From: CAZTUH01 sp964616175
Lineage (GTDB): Bacteria; Pseudomonadota; Gammaproteobacteria; Burkholderiales; Burkholderiaceae_B
Length of the DNA stretch: 64,000 bases
Assembly (NCBI GenBank): GCA_964616175.1
Contig: CAZTUH010000004.1
Span: 123,590-187,589 of the forward strand
Reading direction: 5' to 3'
Every line of letters starts with the position of its first letter. The stretch's first letter is position 1. Of this stretch, positions 9,920 to 17,889 are shown piece by piece. The notes beneath the pieces are model-generated. The model did no database searches. It saw only the letters and a program-made list of their open reading frames with translations, and was not told the origin of the DNA. The translations under genes and the position numbers were made by a program.

Positions 9920-11314
9920 ATGCAGGAAATCGTATTCAGACGTAATCTTCAATCGGAAATAAAATCTAGAAAAGAAACAAGCAATTCAGAAAAACAAAAT
10001 CTCTATATTCGGACTTTTGGATGTCAAATGAATGTTTATGATTCGGAAAAAATCATTGATATTCTTCGTGTACATCGAGAAACAGAGATTACTTATGAAC
10101 CTGAGAAAGCGGATATAATAATCTTTAATACTTGTTCTGTGCGTGAGAAAGCTCAAGAAAAACTCTTCTCGGACCTTGGACGAATTAAAAATCTAAAGAA
10201 AGAAAATCGAAACTTGATTATTGCTGTTGGAGGTTGTGTAGCTAGTCAAGAAGGAGATCTAATCTTAAGAAGAACACCATATGTTGATATTGTTTTTGGT
10301 CCTCAAACTCTTCATCGTTTGCCAGACTTAATTGAACGGCGAAAGGCACAAAATGTTGCACAAATTGATACTAGCTTTCCAGAGATTGAAAAATTTGACT
10401 TTATGCCTCCGGCAAGAGTTGATGGAATCACAGCTTTTGTTTCGATCATGGAGGGTTGTAGTAAGTATTGCAGCTTCTGTGTAGTTCCTTACACACGCGG
10501 GCCTGAATTTTCTCGACCATTCGAAGATCTTTTAATTGAAATAGCTGACCTAGCAGAGCAAGGAGTAAAAGAGGTAACCCTGTTAGGACAGAATGTTAAT
10601 TCCTATTCATCTGTAATAGAAAAAGAACCCATAGATTTTTCTATGTTACTTAGGTATGTACATGAAATTCCTGGAATAGAACGCATTCGTTATACAACTT
10701 CTCATCCGAAAGATATGACTAGCAGCATTTCTGATGTTTATAAAGAGCTTCCAAAACTAGTTTCATTTATTCATTTGCCAGTTCAATCTGGTAGCGATCG
10801 AATTCTTTCTGCTATGAAACGAGGCTACAATGTCTCTGATTTCAAATCAGTAATATATAATTTGCGATGTGCTAGACCCAATCTCTCTTTTTCTTCTGAT
10901 TTTATCGTAGGGTTTCCAGGAGAAACAGAAGAAGATTTCCAAGAAACTCTCGAGCTTATTGAGGAAATTGGATTTGATAGTTCATTTTCATTTGTCTATT
11001 CACCTCGTCCTGGAACTCCAGCAGCAAATATTTTTGACGATACACCTAAACATATAAAGCTAAATCGATTAAATATTCTTCAAAACTTAATAAAAAAACA
11101 GGCATTTTCCATTACTAAAAATATGATTGGCACTACACAACAGTTACTTGTTGAAAAAAGAAGTGGAAGTTGTACCTCGAAATTTGTTGGAAGAACAGAG
11201 AATAATAGATTTGTAACATTTGAATCATTCACTAAAACTGATTTGATTGGAAAGATTGTTAATGTTACTATCACTCATGGAGAAAAGTCCTTAGAAGGAA
11301 TTCATCTGTGTTGA
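9920..11314 (+). CDS. miaB: tRNA-2-methylthio-N6-dimethylallyladenosine synthase
   Basis: Radical-SAM methylthiotransferase that adds a 2-methylthio group to i6A37 in tRNAs reading U-initial codons. It is 464 residues. The N-terminal UPF0004 domain carries FGCQMNVYDSE near residue 34 and NTCSVREKA near 74. The radical-SAM cluster motif is GCSKYCSFCVVPYTRG near 179. A C-terminal TRAM domain starts near residue 400. ATG at 9920 follows a gap of about 108 bases after secF. In many proteobacteria miaB is followed by ybeZ, ybeY, ybeX and lnt; here only ybeY and lnt follow. Confidence 0.96.
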   Translation: MQEIVFRRNLQSEIKSRKETSNSEKQNLYIRTFGCQMNVYDSEKIIDILRVHRETEITYEPEKADIIIFNTCSVREKAQEKLFSDLGRIKNLKKENRNLIIAVGGCVASQEGDLILRRTPYVDIVFGPQTLHRLPDLIERRKAQNVAQIDTSFPEIEKFDFMPPARVDGITAFVSIMEGCSKYCSFCVVPYTRGPEFSRPFEDLLIEIADLAEQGVKEVTLLGQNVNSYSSVIEKEPIDFSMLLRYVHEIPGIERIRYTTSHPKDMTSSISDVYKELPKLVSFIHLPVQSGSDRILSAMKRGYNVSDFKSVIYNLRCARPNLSFSSDFIVGFPGETEEDFQETLELIEEIGFDSSFSFVYSPRPGTPAANIFDDTPKHIKLNRLNILQNLIKKQAFSITKNMIGTTQQLLVEKRSGSCTSKFVGRTENNRFVTFESFTKTDLIGKIVNVTITHGEKSLEGIHLC

Positions 11315-11373
11315 TTAATTTAAAGAAAAGACCTTTTATGTACTTAACTAACTGATTAAAAATTGATCTTTTG

Positions 11374-11847
11374 ATGATTAAACTCTCATTAGAAATACAA
11401 TATGGTATCTATGGTTCTGGTTTAGCTAGTTCCGTTCTGTACAATTGGGTAAAAAAAACCCTGAGCATTTCCAATAAAATACTGAAAAAATCCGTAAAGA
11501 AAGCAGAATTCTGTCTGCGTTTAGTTAAAAAGCAAGAAATCCAAGCATTAAATAGAGATTTTCGGCATCAGGATTGCCCAACAAATGTTCTGACTTTTGA
11601 ATATGGAACTAATTCTTGTGGCACAATTTCCTCAGATATAGTCATCTGCATCCCAATCTTGAAAATTGAAGCTTTCCGACAAAAAAAACTTTTTTTACAT
11701 CATGCTGCACATCTAGTTGTCCATGGAACTCTTCATGCATTAGGCTATGACCATAAAAAAAACCTAGAAAGCTATAACATGAAAAATATAGAAACTCAGA
11801 CTATGATGAATTTGGGTATGCCTGATCCTTATCTAAGGGTAATATAA
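11374..11847 (+). CDS. ybeY: endoribonuclease YbeY (rRNA maturation factor)
   Basis: Metal-dependent RNase involved in 16S rRNA 3'-end maturation and ribosome quality control. The product is about 157 residues. The zinc-binding signature HGTLHALGYDH, with all three His, lies near residues 117-127. TNVLTFEYG near 69 is the other family block. I prefer the ATG at 11374 to a TTG immediately before it. It sits between miaB and lnt where ybeZ (phoH-like) and ybeX (corC-like) normally flank it; both are absent here. Confidence 0.93.
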   Translation: MIKLSLEIQYGIYGSGLASSVLYNWVKKTLSISNKILKKSVKKAEFCLRLVKKQEIQALNRDFRHQDCPTNVLTFEYGTNSCGTISSDIVICIPILKIEAFRQKKLFLHHAAHLVVHGTLHALGYDHKKNLESYNMKNIETQTMMNLGMPDPYLRVI

Positions 11848-11899
11848 ACACAGCTTAATCAAAGATTCTATAAAAAAGAGAGATTGAAAATGTAATTCA

Positions 11900-13576
11900 A
11901 TGCAAAGGCTTAATTTCATTAAAAAAATAATTTTTGAATATTTCAAGAAAAATCAGAACTTTTTTATATTATTGTCTTTGATCCTATTAGGTTCTATTCA
12001 TGGTTTGAGCTTTTGCCAAGATCCAATGCCATCATGGACTTTGGGAAGCATACAAGTACTTTCTTTCTCATGGCTAATTCATACTAACGTCAACGCACCA
12101 AATAAAAAGAGTGCTTTTACCAGAGCTTTTTTTTTCAGTTGTTCTAATTTTTGTGTTGTGTTGCATTGGGTTTTTTTTATCCTTCATAAATATGCAACAT
12201 TTGGAAAATTCTTATCTGCATTTTGTCTTTTTCTTTTATCCTCAGTTCTTAGTTTATATTCAAGTACTGCATGTTGGTTGAACTATTTCTTAAGTAAGAT
12301 CCATGGAAAAAATCTCGGGATTTTCTTCTTCTTTAGAACGATTACTTGGGCATCAATTTGGTTAATTTTTGAATGGTTGCGTGGTACATTTCTGCTTAGA
12401 TTTCCTTGGGCAAACATAGGATTTTCCCATGTTTCAAGCCCTATTTCTGGCTTTGCCCCATTGATAGGAACCTACGGATTAGGTTTTATAAGTGTGATTT
12501 GTTCTGCATTAATAGCAAATACATTTTGCAAAAGTTATTTTGATAAAAATTCAGAATTTTTATCAAAAAGAAAATTTATTTCAATAATACTGTTATTATT
12601 TATTTTATTAGTTAGTAAAACACTAATGTTGATTAAATGGGCTGACAAAGGGGAAACTGTTGTTGATGCATATCTTGTCCAAAGTAATATAGATGAATTT
12701 AAAAAGTTTGATTTCAATAACATTGAGAAGAATGTTTCGGATTGTATATTATTAGCAACCTCTTGTATGAGAGATAATTCTGACTTATCTTCTTGGATAG
12801 TTCTTCCAGAAACTGTTTTAGCAAAATTTCAGTATCAACTATCACTTGAAACATGGGAGAATTGGATAAAAATTCTTTCAGAGAAAAAGAGTGTGTTAAT
12901 ATTGGGAATTCCAATAAATGATTATCAATCGAGATATTCAGGACATTATACTAACAGTGCTGTATCCTTGAATTCCTCAACATCTCGAGAGAATTTTATT
13001 AAAATGCATGATAATATCAACCGGTATGATAAAAAATACCTTGTACCTATTGGGGAATTTGTTCCTATAGGACTGGAATGGTTGTCAAAGATTTTCCAGT
13101 TTCCATTTGGAAATTTTAAACCAGGAGAAAAGTTTCAAGACCTGTTTATTGAAAATAATATCAATATAATAGTTAACATTTGTTATGAAAATTTATTTCC
13201 TCAAGGGATATTGCCAACATTGAGAAAATCTTCACTTCTTAAGCAGAAAATTTCTGGAGATATTATCATAAATATGAGTAACCTTTCTTGGTTTGGAAAT
13301 ACTTTAGCCTTGCGTCAACATCTCCAAATTAATCAATTGTTAGCTCTCCAATTAGCTCGGCCATTGCTTTCAGTTTCTAACACTGGAATTACTGCTGTTA
13401 TAGATTCGTCTGGGTCAGTGATTGCTCAGATGGAACCCAATAAAATTGGTGTATTAAAAACTCAAATCCAAAGCATGCAAGGATTAACGCCTTATACAGT
13501 TTTTGGAGATTATCCAATTCTTGCTTTGGCGGTTCTTGTTCTATTCATAAACTTTTTCTTTGCTATAAAAAAATAA
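11900..13576 (+). CDS. lnt: apolipoprotein N-acyltransferase
   Basis: Inner-membrane enzyme that adds the third acyl chain to lipoproteins so that Lol can sort them. It is 558 residues with about six N-terminal helices (residues 15-245), a periplasmic nitrilase-type domain (about 255-520) and a final helix at about 535-555. The catalytic triad is visible: Glu in VLPETVLA near 315, Lys in YDKKYLVPIGEFVP near 378, Cys in ICYENLFP near 431. RGTFLLRFPWANIG near 165 is a family block. A perfect inverted repeat sits in the loop between two helices near residue 215. lolB at 36.5 kb encodes a later step of the same pathway. Confidence 0.95.
   Translation: MQRLNFIKKIIFEYFKKNQNFFILLSLILLGSIHGLSFCQDPMPSWTLGSIQVLSFSWLIHTNVNAPNKKSAFTRAFFFSCSNFCVVLHWVFFILHKYATFGKFLSAFCLFLLSSVLSLYSSTACWLNYFLSKIHGKNLGIFFFFRTITWASIWLIFEWLRGTFLLRFPWANIGFSHVSSPISGFAPLIGTYGLGFISVICSALIANTFCKSYFDKNSEFLSKRKFISIILLLFILLVSKTLMLIKWADKGETVVDAYLVQSNIDEFKKFDFNNIEKNVSDCILLATSCMRDNSDLSSWIVLPETVLAKFQYQLSLETWENWIKILSEKKSVLILGIPINDYQSRYSGHYTNSAVSLNSSTSRENFIKMHDNINRYDKKYLVPIGEFVPIGLEWLSKIFQFPFGNFKPGEKFQDLFIENNINIIVNICYENLFPQGILPTLRKSSLLKQKISGDIIINMSNLSWFGNTLALRQHLQINQLLALQLARPLLSVSNTGITAVIDSSGSVIAQMEPNKIGVLKTQIQSMQGLTPYTVFGDYPILALAVLVLFINFFFAIKK
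12538..12568. repeat. perfect inverted repeat inside lnt
   Basis: Two 15-base arms (12538-12552 and 12554-12568) around a single central A at 12553. The repeat is symmetric with the reading frame, so both strands encode the same decapeptide FDKNSEFLSK. It falls in a loop between predicted helices of Lnt, a permissive position. It has no T-run and lies mid-gene, so it is not a terminator. Confidence 0.85.
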
Positions 13577-13688
13577 AAAGAAACTTTTCATGAAAAGTCT
13601 TTCTAAAAATAAATGTAATATACAATACTTAAGAAAATTTTTTTAAATGCATTATTAATTATTTAGATATTTAGTAGCAAAATCTATC

Positions 13689-13717
13689 TTGCATATTTCT
13701 TTAAACTGAGGCAGAAT
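13689..13717 (+). promoter_or_regulatory. putative sigma-70 promoter of the tRNA-Ala/Glu/Asp unit
   Basis: TTGCAT at 13689-13694 and CAGAAT at 13712-13717 are separated by exactly 17 bases. The predicted start would lie about 17 bases upstream of tRNA-Ala. Each box departs from the consensus by two bases or fewer. Assignment is by position and sequence only. Confidence 0.5.
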
Positions 13718-13740
13718 TCTTGGCCTTACTCTTTTGTTCT

Positions 13741-13813
13741 GGGGGTATAGCTCAGTTGGAAGAGCGCTTGCATGGCATGCAAGAGGTCAGCGGTTCGATC
13801 CCGCTTATCTCCA
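13741..13813 (+). tRNA. tRNA-Ala (anticodon GGC)
   Basis: Cloverleaf with acceptor GGGGGTA paired to TATCTCC (two G-T wobbles), anticodon stem CTTGC/GCAAG enclosing ATGGCAT (anticodon GGC), and T-arm AGCGG-TTCGATC-CCGCT. 73 bases to the discriminator A; CCA is not fully encoded (CA follows). First of three adjacent tRNAs. Confidence 0.97.
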
Positions 13814-13839
13814 CAATTTTTAAGAGCATTTTAGTATCT

Positions 13840-13915
13840 GTCCCCTTCGTCTAGAGGCCAAGGACATCACCCTTTCACGGTGGGTACAGGGGTTCGAATC
13901 CCCTAGGGGACGCCA
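13840..13915 (+). tRNA. tRNA-Glu (anticodon TTC)
   Basis: 76 bases including encoded CCA. Acceptor GTCCCCT pairs with AGGGGAC; the anticodon loop CTTTCAC gives TTC; T-arm loop TTCGAAT is standard. It is 26 bases after tRNA-Ala and 14 before tRNA-Asp, consistent with one transcript. Confidence 0.97.
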
Positions 13916-13929
13916 AGATTTTTTGAGTT

Positions 13930-14006
13930 GGAGCGGTAGTTCAGATGGTTAGAATACTGGCCTGTCACGCCGGGGGTCGCGGGTTCGAGTCCCGTCCGCT
14001 CCGCCA
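13930..14006 (+). tRNA. tRNA-Asp (anticodon GTC)
   Basis: 77 bases including encoded CCA. Acceptor GGAGCGG pairs with CCGCTCC; anticodon loop CTGTCAC gives GTC. As a GUN-anticodon tRNA it is a substrate of Tgt, relevant to the broken queA at 4.3-5.3 kb. Confidence 0.97.
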
Positions 14007-14317
14007 AAATAAAGAGAATCCTGTTTTTCTAGTGTAGGAAATACTAGTGCTTTGTTTCTTTATATAGTAATTAATTTGAAAAGTACAAAAAATTGAAAAT
14101 TTTCGGATAGTTACTTTTAAAAAAGTATTTCAAAAAAATTTTCTTTCCTATTTGTCTCATTTAAAATTTGAAAGGAGAGTCCAGTAACTTTTTTGGAATA
14201 ATATAACAAACATGATGAAATCAGACATGCGCTAGCATATTTCCAGAAATAGGAAAGTCTTGGGATGTTTTGTAAAAATCTAATCTGGTGCTTCAATCTC
14301 TTTTCAGACTTCAGAAA
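14007..14317. other. gene-free region between tRNA-Asp and moaC
   Basis: About 310 AT-rich bases. A weak hairpin (CTAGT paired with ACTAG around nine bases, near 14030-14048) lies about 25 bases after tRNA-Asp and may help end the tRNA transcript. The rest should hold the moaC promoter; no clear boxes or riboswitch-like fold were recognised, including no obvious Moco riboswitch. Confidence 0.4.
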
Positions 14318-14809
14318 ATGTCCTCAATCAGACAATTTAGCCACCTAAATCAGAACCATGATGTATGCATGGTCAACATCTTTGAAAAAAACTATACACA
14401 TCGCATAGCTTTAGCTAAAGGCCGCGTTTGCATGAATAAAGAAGCATATACTTTGCTTACAGAATTTGGTAAAAATGGAAAGGGAGAAGTTTTAAACACA
14501 GCAAGAATAGCAGCTATACTTGCAGCAAAACGTTGTTCTGATTTAATCCCATTATGTCATAACTTACCTTTAAATCATGTTGATGTTAAATTTTTTCTAA
14601 ACAATAAAAATTCTTTTTCTGTAGATATAATTGCACAATGTGAAGCATATTATAAAACTGGGGTTGAAATGGAAGCTATGCTAGCATGTAGCATAGCTGC
14701 CTTGACCATCTATGATATGTGTAAATCTGTGGATAAGGGAATCATTATACAGAAAATTCAATTAGACAGAAAAACAGGGGGTAAAAGTGGAGACTGGAAG
14801 AACAGTTAA
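14318..14809 (+). CDS. moaC: cyclic pyranopterin monophosphate synthase MoaC
   Basis: Second step of molybdenum cofactor synthesis: converts the MoaA product to cyclic pyranopterin monophosphate. About 163 residues. Catalytic blocks are visible: AKGRVCM near 38, LIPLCHNLPLNHVDV near 76, GVEMEAMLA near 113 and MCKSVDKGI near 132. I chose the ATG at 14318; an in-frame GTG at 14288 would add ten unrelated residues. The 3' end overlaps moaD. First gene of a tightly packed plus-strand Moco cluster. Confidence 0.94.
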   Translation: MSSIRQFSHLNQNHDVCMVNIFEKNYTHRIALAKGRVCMNKEAYTLLTEFGKNGKGEVLNTARIAAILAAKRCSDLIPLCHNLPLNHVDVKFFLNNKNSFSVDIIAQCEAYYKTGVEMEAMLACSIAALTIYDMCKSVDKGIIIQKIQLDRKTGGKSGDWKNS

Positions 14810-15041
14810 CATCTTATATTTTGCAAGAGTTGCAGAATTAGTTGGCAAACGAAATGAATCTTGGCATTTAGAAAAAGATACTACTGGTAATTCATTCTTA
14901 ACTTCATTGAAATTTGCATATCCTCAATTAAATACTCTTTCTCAATTATATTTTTCTGTAAATCATGCATATGCTAAGGAAGATACTCTTATTGAACCAG
15001 GGGATGAAATAGCTGTTTTTGAAGCTGTTACAGGTGGATAA
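14787..15041 (+). CDS. moaD: molybdopterin synthase small subunit MoaD
   Basis: Ubiquitin-like sulfur carrier. Its C-terminal Gly-Gly is thiocarboxylated and donates sulfur to the pterin within molybdopterin synthase. 84 residues ending AVFEAVTGG, the required tail. The start is a GTG at 14787 that overlaps moaC by 23 bases; no ATG gives the family start NILYFARVAELVG, so GTG is the best choice. One base separates its stop from the moaE start, suggesting translational coupling. Confidence 0.93.
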   Translation: METGRTVNILYFARVAELVGKRNESWHLEKDTTGNSFLTSLKFAYPQLNTLSQLYFSVNHAYAKEDTLIEPGDEIAVFEAVTGG

Positions 15042-15042
15042 A

Positions 15043-15516
15043 ATGTCAGCAATATTCATTCAAGAGTATGACTTTGATCCTAACCTGTTGCAAAGTACCA
15101 TGAAAGAAAGGTTAGGAGCAAGAACTGGAGCTATTGTATCATTTACAGGATATGTACGAGATTACTCAGATAATATTTCCCTAAAGGCTTTGTTCATTGA
15201 ACATTATCCAGATATGTGTAGGCATGCACTTGAAACCATTGTAAATAGAGCTTGTAAAATTTGGCATTTAGAAGAAGCACTTGTAGTTCATAGGATTGGA
15301 AATCTATATCGGAACGAACGAATTGTTTTTGCTTGCACTGCAGGAACCCATAGAAAGGAAGCTTTTTTAGGCTGTGAATATATTATGGATATGATAAAAA
15401 CTAATATTCCAATGTGGAAATGTGAAATTTTCGAGGATGGTAGGAGACTTTGGGTCAAGCCAAATAAAATTGATTATTTATCATCGGATGCATGGAACAT
15501 CCAGAATAGTTTTTAA
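15043..15516 (+). CDS. moaE: molybdopterin synthase large subunit MoaE
   Basis: Catalytic subunit of molybdopterin synthase, which builds the dithiolene from cyclic pyranopterin monophosphate using MoaD sulfur. About 157 residues. FTGYVRDYSDN near 34, HRIGNLY near 85 and the Lys pair in DMIKTNIPMWKCE near 121-130 (equivalent to E. coli K119 and K126) are present. The ATG at 15043 directly follows the moaD stop; an in-frame upstream start at 15019 would overlap moaD and is unlikely. Confidence 0.94.
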   Translation: MSAIFIQEYDFDPNLLQSTMKERLGARTGAIVSFTGYVRDYSDNISLKALFIEHYPDMCRHALETIVNRACKIWHLEEALVVHRIGNLYRNERIVFACTAGTHRKEAFLGCEYIMDMIKTNIPMWKCEIFEDGRRLWVKPNKIDYLSSDAWNIQNSF

Positions 15517-15533
15517 AAAAGAGGATAGAGATC

Positions 15534-16052
15534 ATGAATTCAAAGTTTTACCCATTATCTTGTGCGTTACTTACCATTAGTGAGAACCGAAATCTAGTTG
15601 AAGATAAACCAGGTGAATTCCTTTTAAACAGCTTATTAAATTATGGACATACATGCATCACTCGTCTCTTTGTTAAAGATAGTAATGTTTATGAAATCAG
15701 GAAGATACTGAGCAATTGGATTTTTGATCCTAATGTTCATGTTGTGTTGACAACAGGTTCGACTGGGTATGGAATTCATGATGTTGCCTATAAAGCTATA
15801 TTTCCATTATTGGATAAATTTATAGCTGGTTTCGGTGAATTGTTTCGCAGTATTTCTTATAAATATATTGGAAGCTCAACCATTCAATCAGGTGCTTTTG
15901 CTGGATCTGCAAATCAGACTTTGATTTTCTGTTTACCAGGATCAATGAATGCTTGTGAAACTGCTTGGAATCATTTATTAAGTGAACAACTTGATAGTAC
16001 TCATGCTCCATGCAATTTTTCTACTCAATTGCAAAAAACAATTACTATGTAA
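15534..16052 (+). CDS. moaB: molybdenum cofactor biosynthesis protein MoaB (Mog-like)
   Basis: MogA/MoaB fold protein predicted to adenylylate molybdopterin before Mo insertion by MoeA. 172 residues. The family motif TTGGTG appears as TTGSTG near residue 72. Also visible are GFGELFRSISYKYIGSSTIQ near 101 and CLPGSMNACETAW near 137. The glycine-to-serine change, plus HD where RDVT is usual, are deviations from most MoaB/Mog proteins, so activity is less certain than identity. Eighteen bases after moaE and fourteen before moeA, so in the same operon. Confidence 0.88.
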   Translation: MNSKFYPLSCALLTISENRNLVEDKPGEFLLNSLLNYGHTCITRLFVKDSNVYEIRKILSNWIFDPNVHVVLTTGSTGYGIHDVAYKAIFPLLDKFIAGFGELFRSISYKYIGSSTIQSGAFAGSANQTLIFCLPGSMNACETAWNHLLSEQLDSTHAPCNFSTQLQKTITM

Positions 16053-16066
16053 ATGGTATTTAATTT

Positions 16067-17278
16067 ATGATTGAATTCAATCAAGCTCAGAATCTTATCC
16101 AAAAGATAATAACCACATTACCAAAACTTTCTAAAGAAAATGTTTCTCTTTCAGATTCTTTGGGAAGAATTTTGTCTGCGGATTTATATGCAGCAATTGA
16201 TTTCCCATTAAGTAATAATAGTGCAATGGATGGATATGCAGTTTTTTATGAAACTCTTTCAAAAGAAATTTGCATTCAAGACCATTGTTATGCTGGTGAT
16301 AGTTTGGTAAAACTAATTCCTGGAAAAGCAATTCGTTTATTTACAGGAAGTCTTCTTCCTGAGGGAGCAGATACAATCATAGTTCAGGAAAATGTGTTTG
16401 AAAAAAACAATTACATTGAAGTATGTGATTTATCAAAGGTGAAAGTTGGGCAGAATATCAGAAAAAGAGGGGAAGATATTAAAAAGACAGATCTTCTCAT
16501 ATCAAAAGGTACAAAGTTAGATTCATCCCATATTGCATTACTTGCTTCCCAAGGAATGATAAAAATCCCAGTGTATTCAAAATTAAAAGTCGGGATTATA
16601 ACAACAGGAGAAGAACTTATTGAACCTGGATTGCCATTATTAAAACAACAAGTGTACAACTCAAACAAAGTTATGTTAACTGCACTATCAAATGTCTTGA
16701 ATCTAAATGTAGTTAATACAAGACATTGTTCAGATGATGAATATCAATTATCCAAATCTTTTGAGGAATTGAAAAAAAATTGTGATTTAATATTTAGTAT
16801 AGGTGGAGCTTCTGTTGGAGATCATGATTTTGTAAAGAAAACAATTAAATCATTAGGAGGGAAATTTGAATTTTCAAAAGTTAACATGAAACCTGGTAAA
16901 CCAATAGCCTTAGCAAAAATTCAAAGTACACCTATCTTATGTCTTCCAGGAAATCCTGTTTCTGCATATGTAACATTTATTTTGTTTGGAATTCCTTTAG
17001 TAAGAGGAATGCAAGGATTTTCTAAAATCTTTCCTCCAATTAGAAAATACAAACTGCGGACAAAAAAGATCAGAAAATCGTCCAAGGACGATTTTCTTCG
17101 AGTTCGATTTCACTCGTCTGATGATCAGCAGCTAGAACTATCTTGTTATTCCAAACAAGATTCAGGCTTTATAAGTTCTATAGTTTGGGCTAATGGTTTT
17201 GCACGCATTCCTGCAAACACATTAATTTCTGACTCAAATCTAGTTGACTATTATGACTTGAAAGATTGGTTAATCTAA
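16067..17278 (+). CDS. moeA: molybdopterin molybdenumtransferase MoeA
   Basis: Inserts molybdate into adenylylated molybdopterin. 403 residues, normal length. Motifs are NNSAMDGYAV near 51, FTGSLLPEGADTIIVQE near 93, the MoCF-domain block IGGASVGDHDFVKK near 246, and MKPGKPIALA near 276 followed by CLPGNPVSAYVTF near 292. Domain IV follows and contains a perfect inverted repeat near residue 340. Its stop overlaps the mobA stop on the other strand by four bases (17275-17278). Confidence 0.95.
   Translation: MIEFNQAQNLIQKIITTLPKLSKENVSLSDSLGRILSADLYAAIDFPLSNNSAMDGYAVFYETLSKEICIQDHCYAGDSLVKLIPGKAIRLFTGSLLPEGADTIIVQENVFEKNNYIEVCDLSKVKVGQNIRKRGEDIKKTDLLISKGTKLDSSHIALLASQGMIKIPVYSKLKVGIITTGEELIEPGLPLLKQQVYNSNKVMLTALSNVLNLNVVNTRHCSDDEYQLSKSFEELKKNCDLIFSIGGASVGDHDFVKKTIKSLGGKFEFSKVNMKPGKPIALAKIQSTPILCLPGNPVSAYVTFILFGIPLVRGMQGFSKIFPPIRKYKLRTKKIRKSSKDDFLRVRFHSSDDQQLELSCYSKQDSGFISSIVWANGFARIPANTLISDSNLVDYYDLKDWLI
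17072..17097. repeat. perfect inverted repeat inside moeA
   Basis: Two 12-base arms (17072-17083, 17086-17097) around AA. It encodes RKSSKDDFL at the entry to domain IV of MoeA. GC content of the arms exceeds that of the flanks. Mid-gene and without a T-run, so not a terminator. Confidence 0.8.
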
Positions 17279-17880
17279 ATAATTTGTTTAGCTAAATCAA
17301 TTTCTTTTGGAGTATTGATATTAAAAAAAGTTAACGGAAAATCGGAACAATCTACTTCTATTCCTCCAACAATATCCTGCCATAATCTGACTTGACGGTT
17401 ATCATTTATCAAATATCTCTCTAAATTCTCTAAAAGTTTTGTTCTCACTGCCATAAATACAGGTTCTCTTTTTCCATGAATACTAGCTACAGCTAAGGAA
17501 GCGTTCTCAGATCTTGCTCTCATAATAAGTCTTTTTGTTAAATGCCTTGATAAAAAAGGGGAATCACAAGGAACAGTAACTAACCATTTTCCTGCCCAAG
17601 CTGATATTCCCGATGCTACACCTCCCAAAGGACCTAATGCTTGTCCCAATTTTCTGTTGTCTGGCAGAACGCATCCATAATTAGAATATTTTTCTTGATT
17701 TCGATTAGCGCTGATAAACAGTTTTAAAATATCTGGTTTGATATTATCAGTTATATATTCAATGAACGGTTTTCCATTCAATTGGGTTAATCCCTTATCT
17801 ATTCCATGCATTCTTTTACTCAGCCCACCAGCTAAGATTAAACCTGCAATTTGCATCTGAAGAGCAAATGAACAATTCAT
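17275..17880 (-). CDS. mobA: molybdenum cofactor guanylyltransferase MobA
   Basis: Transfers GMP to Mo-molybdopterin, giving the bis-MGD cofactor of the DMSO-reductase family (formate dehydrogenase, nitrate reductase). 201 residues. The nucleotidyltransferase signature LAGGLSKRM with following DKGL lies near 16-31, and PCDSPFLS near 99. Start is the ATG at 17880; a second ATG eight codons in (MQIAGLILAGG) is also possible. It is ten bases downstream of moaA on the same strand and converges on moeA. Confidence 0.93.
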   Translation of the reverse strand: MNCSFALQMQIAGLILAGGLSKRMHGIDKGLTQLNGKPFIEYITDNIKPDILKLFISANRNQEKYSNYGCVLPDNRKLGQALGPLGGVASGISAWAGKWLVTVPCDSPFLSRHLTKRLIMRARSENASLAVASIHGKREPVFMAVRTKLLENLERYLINDNRQVRLWQDIVGGIEVDCSDFPLTFFNINTPKEIDLAKQII

Positions 17881-17889
17881 AAATAATTA

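Noticed and set aside
12535..12723. Minus-strand frame opposite lnt ending in FDKNSEFLSK
   Set aside because: It is the mirror image of the palindrome inside lnt; no start signal or independent homology.
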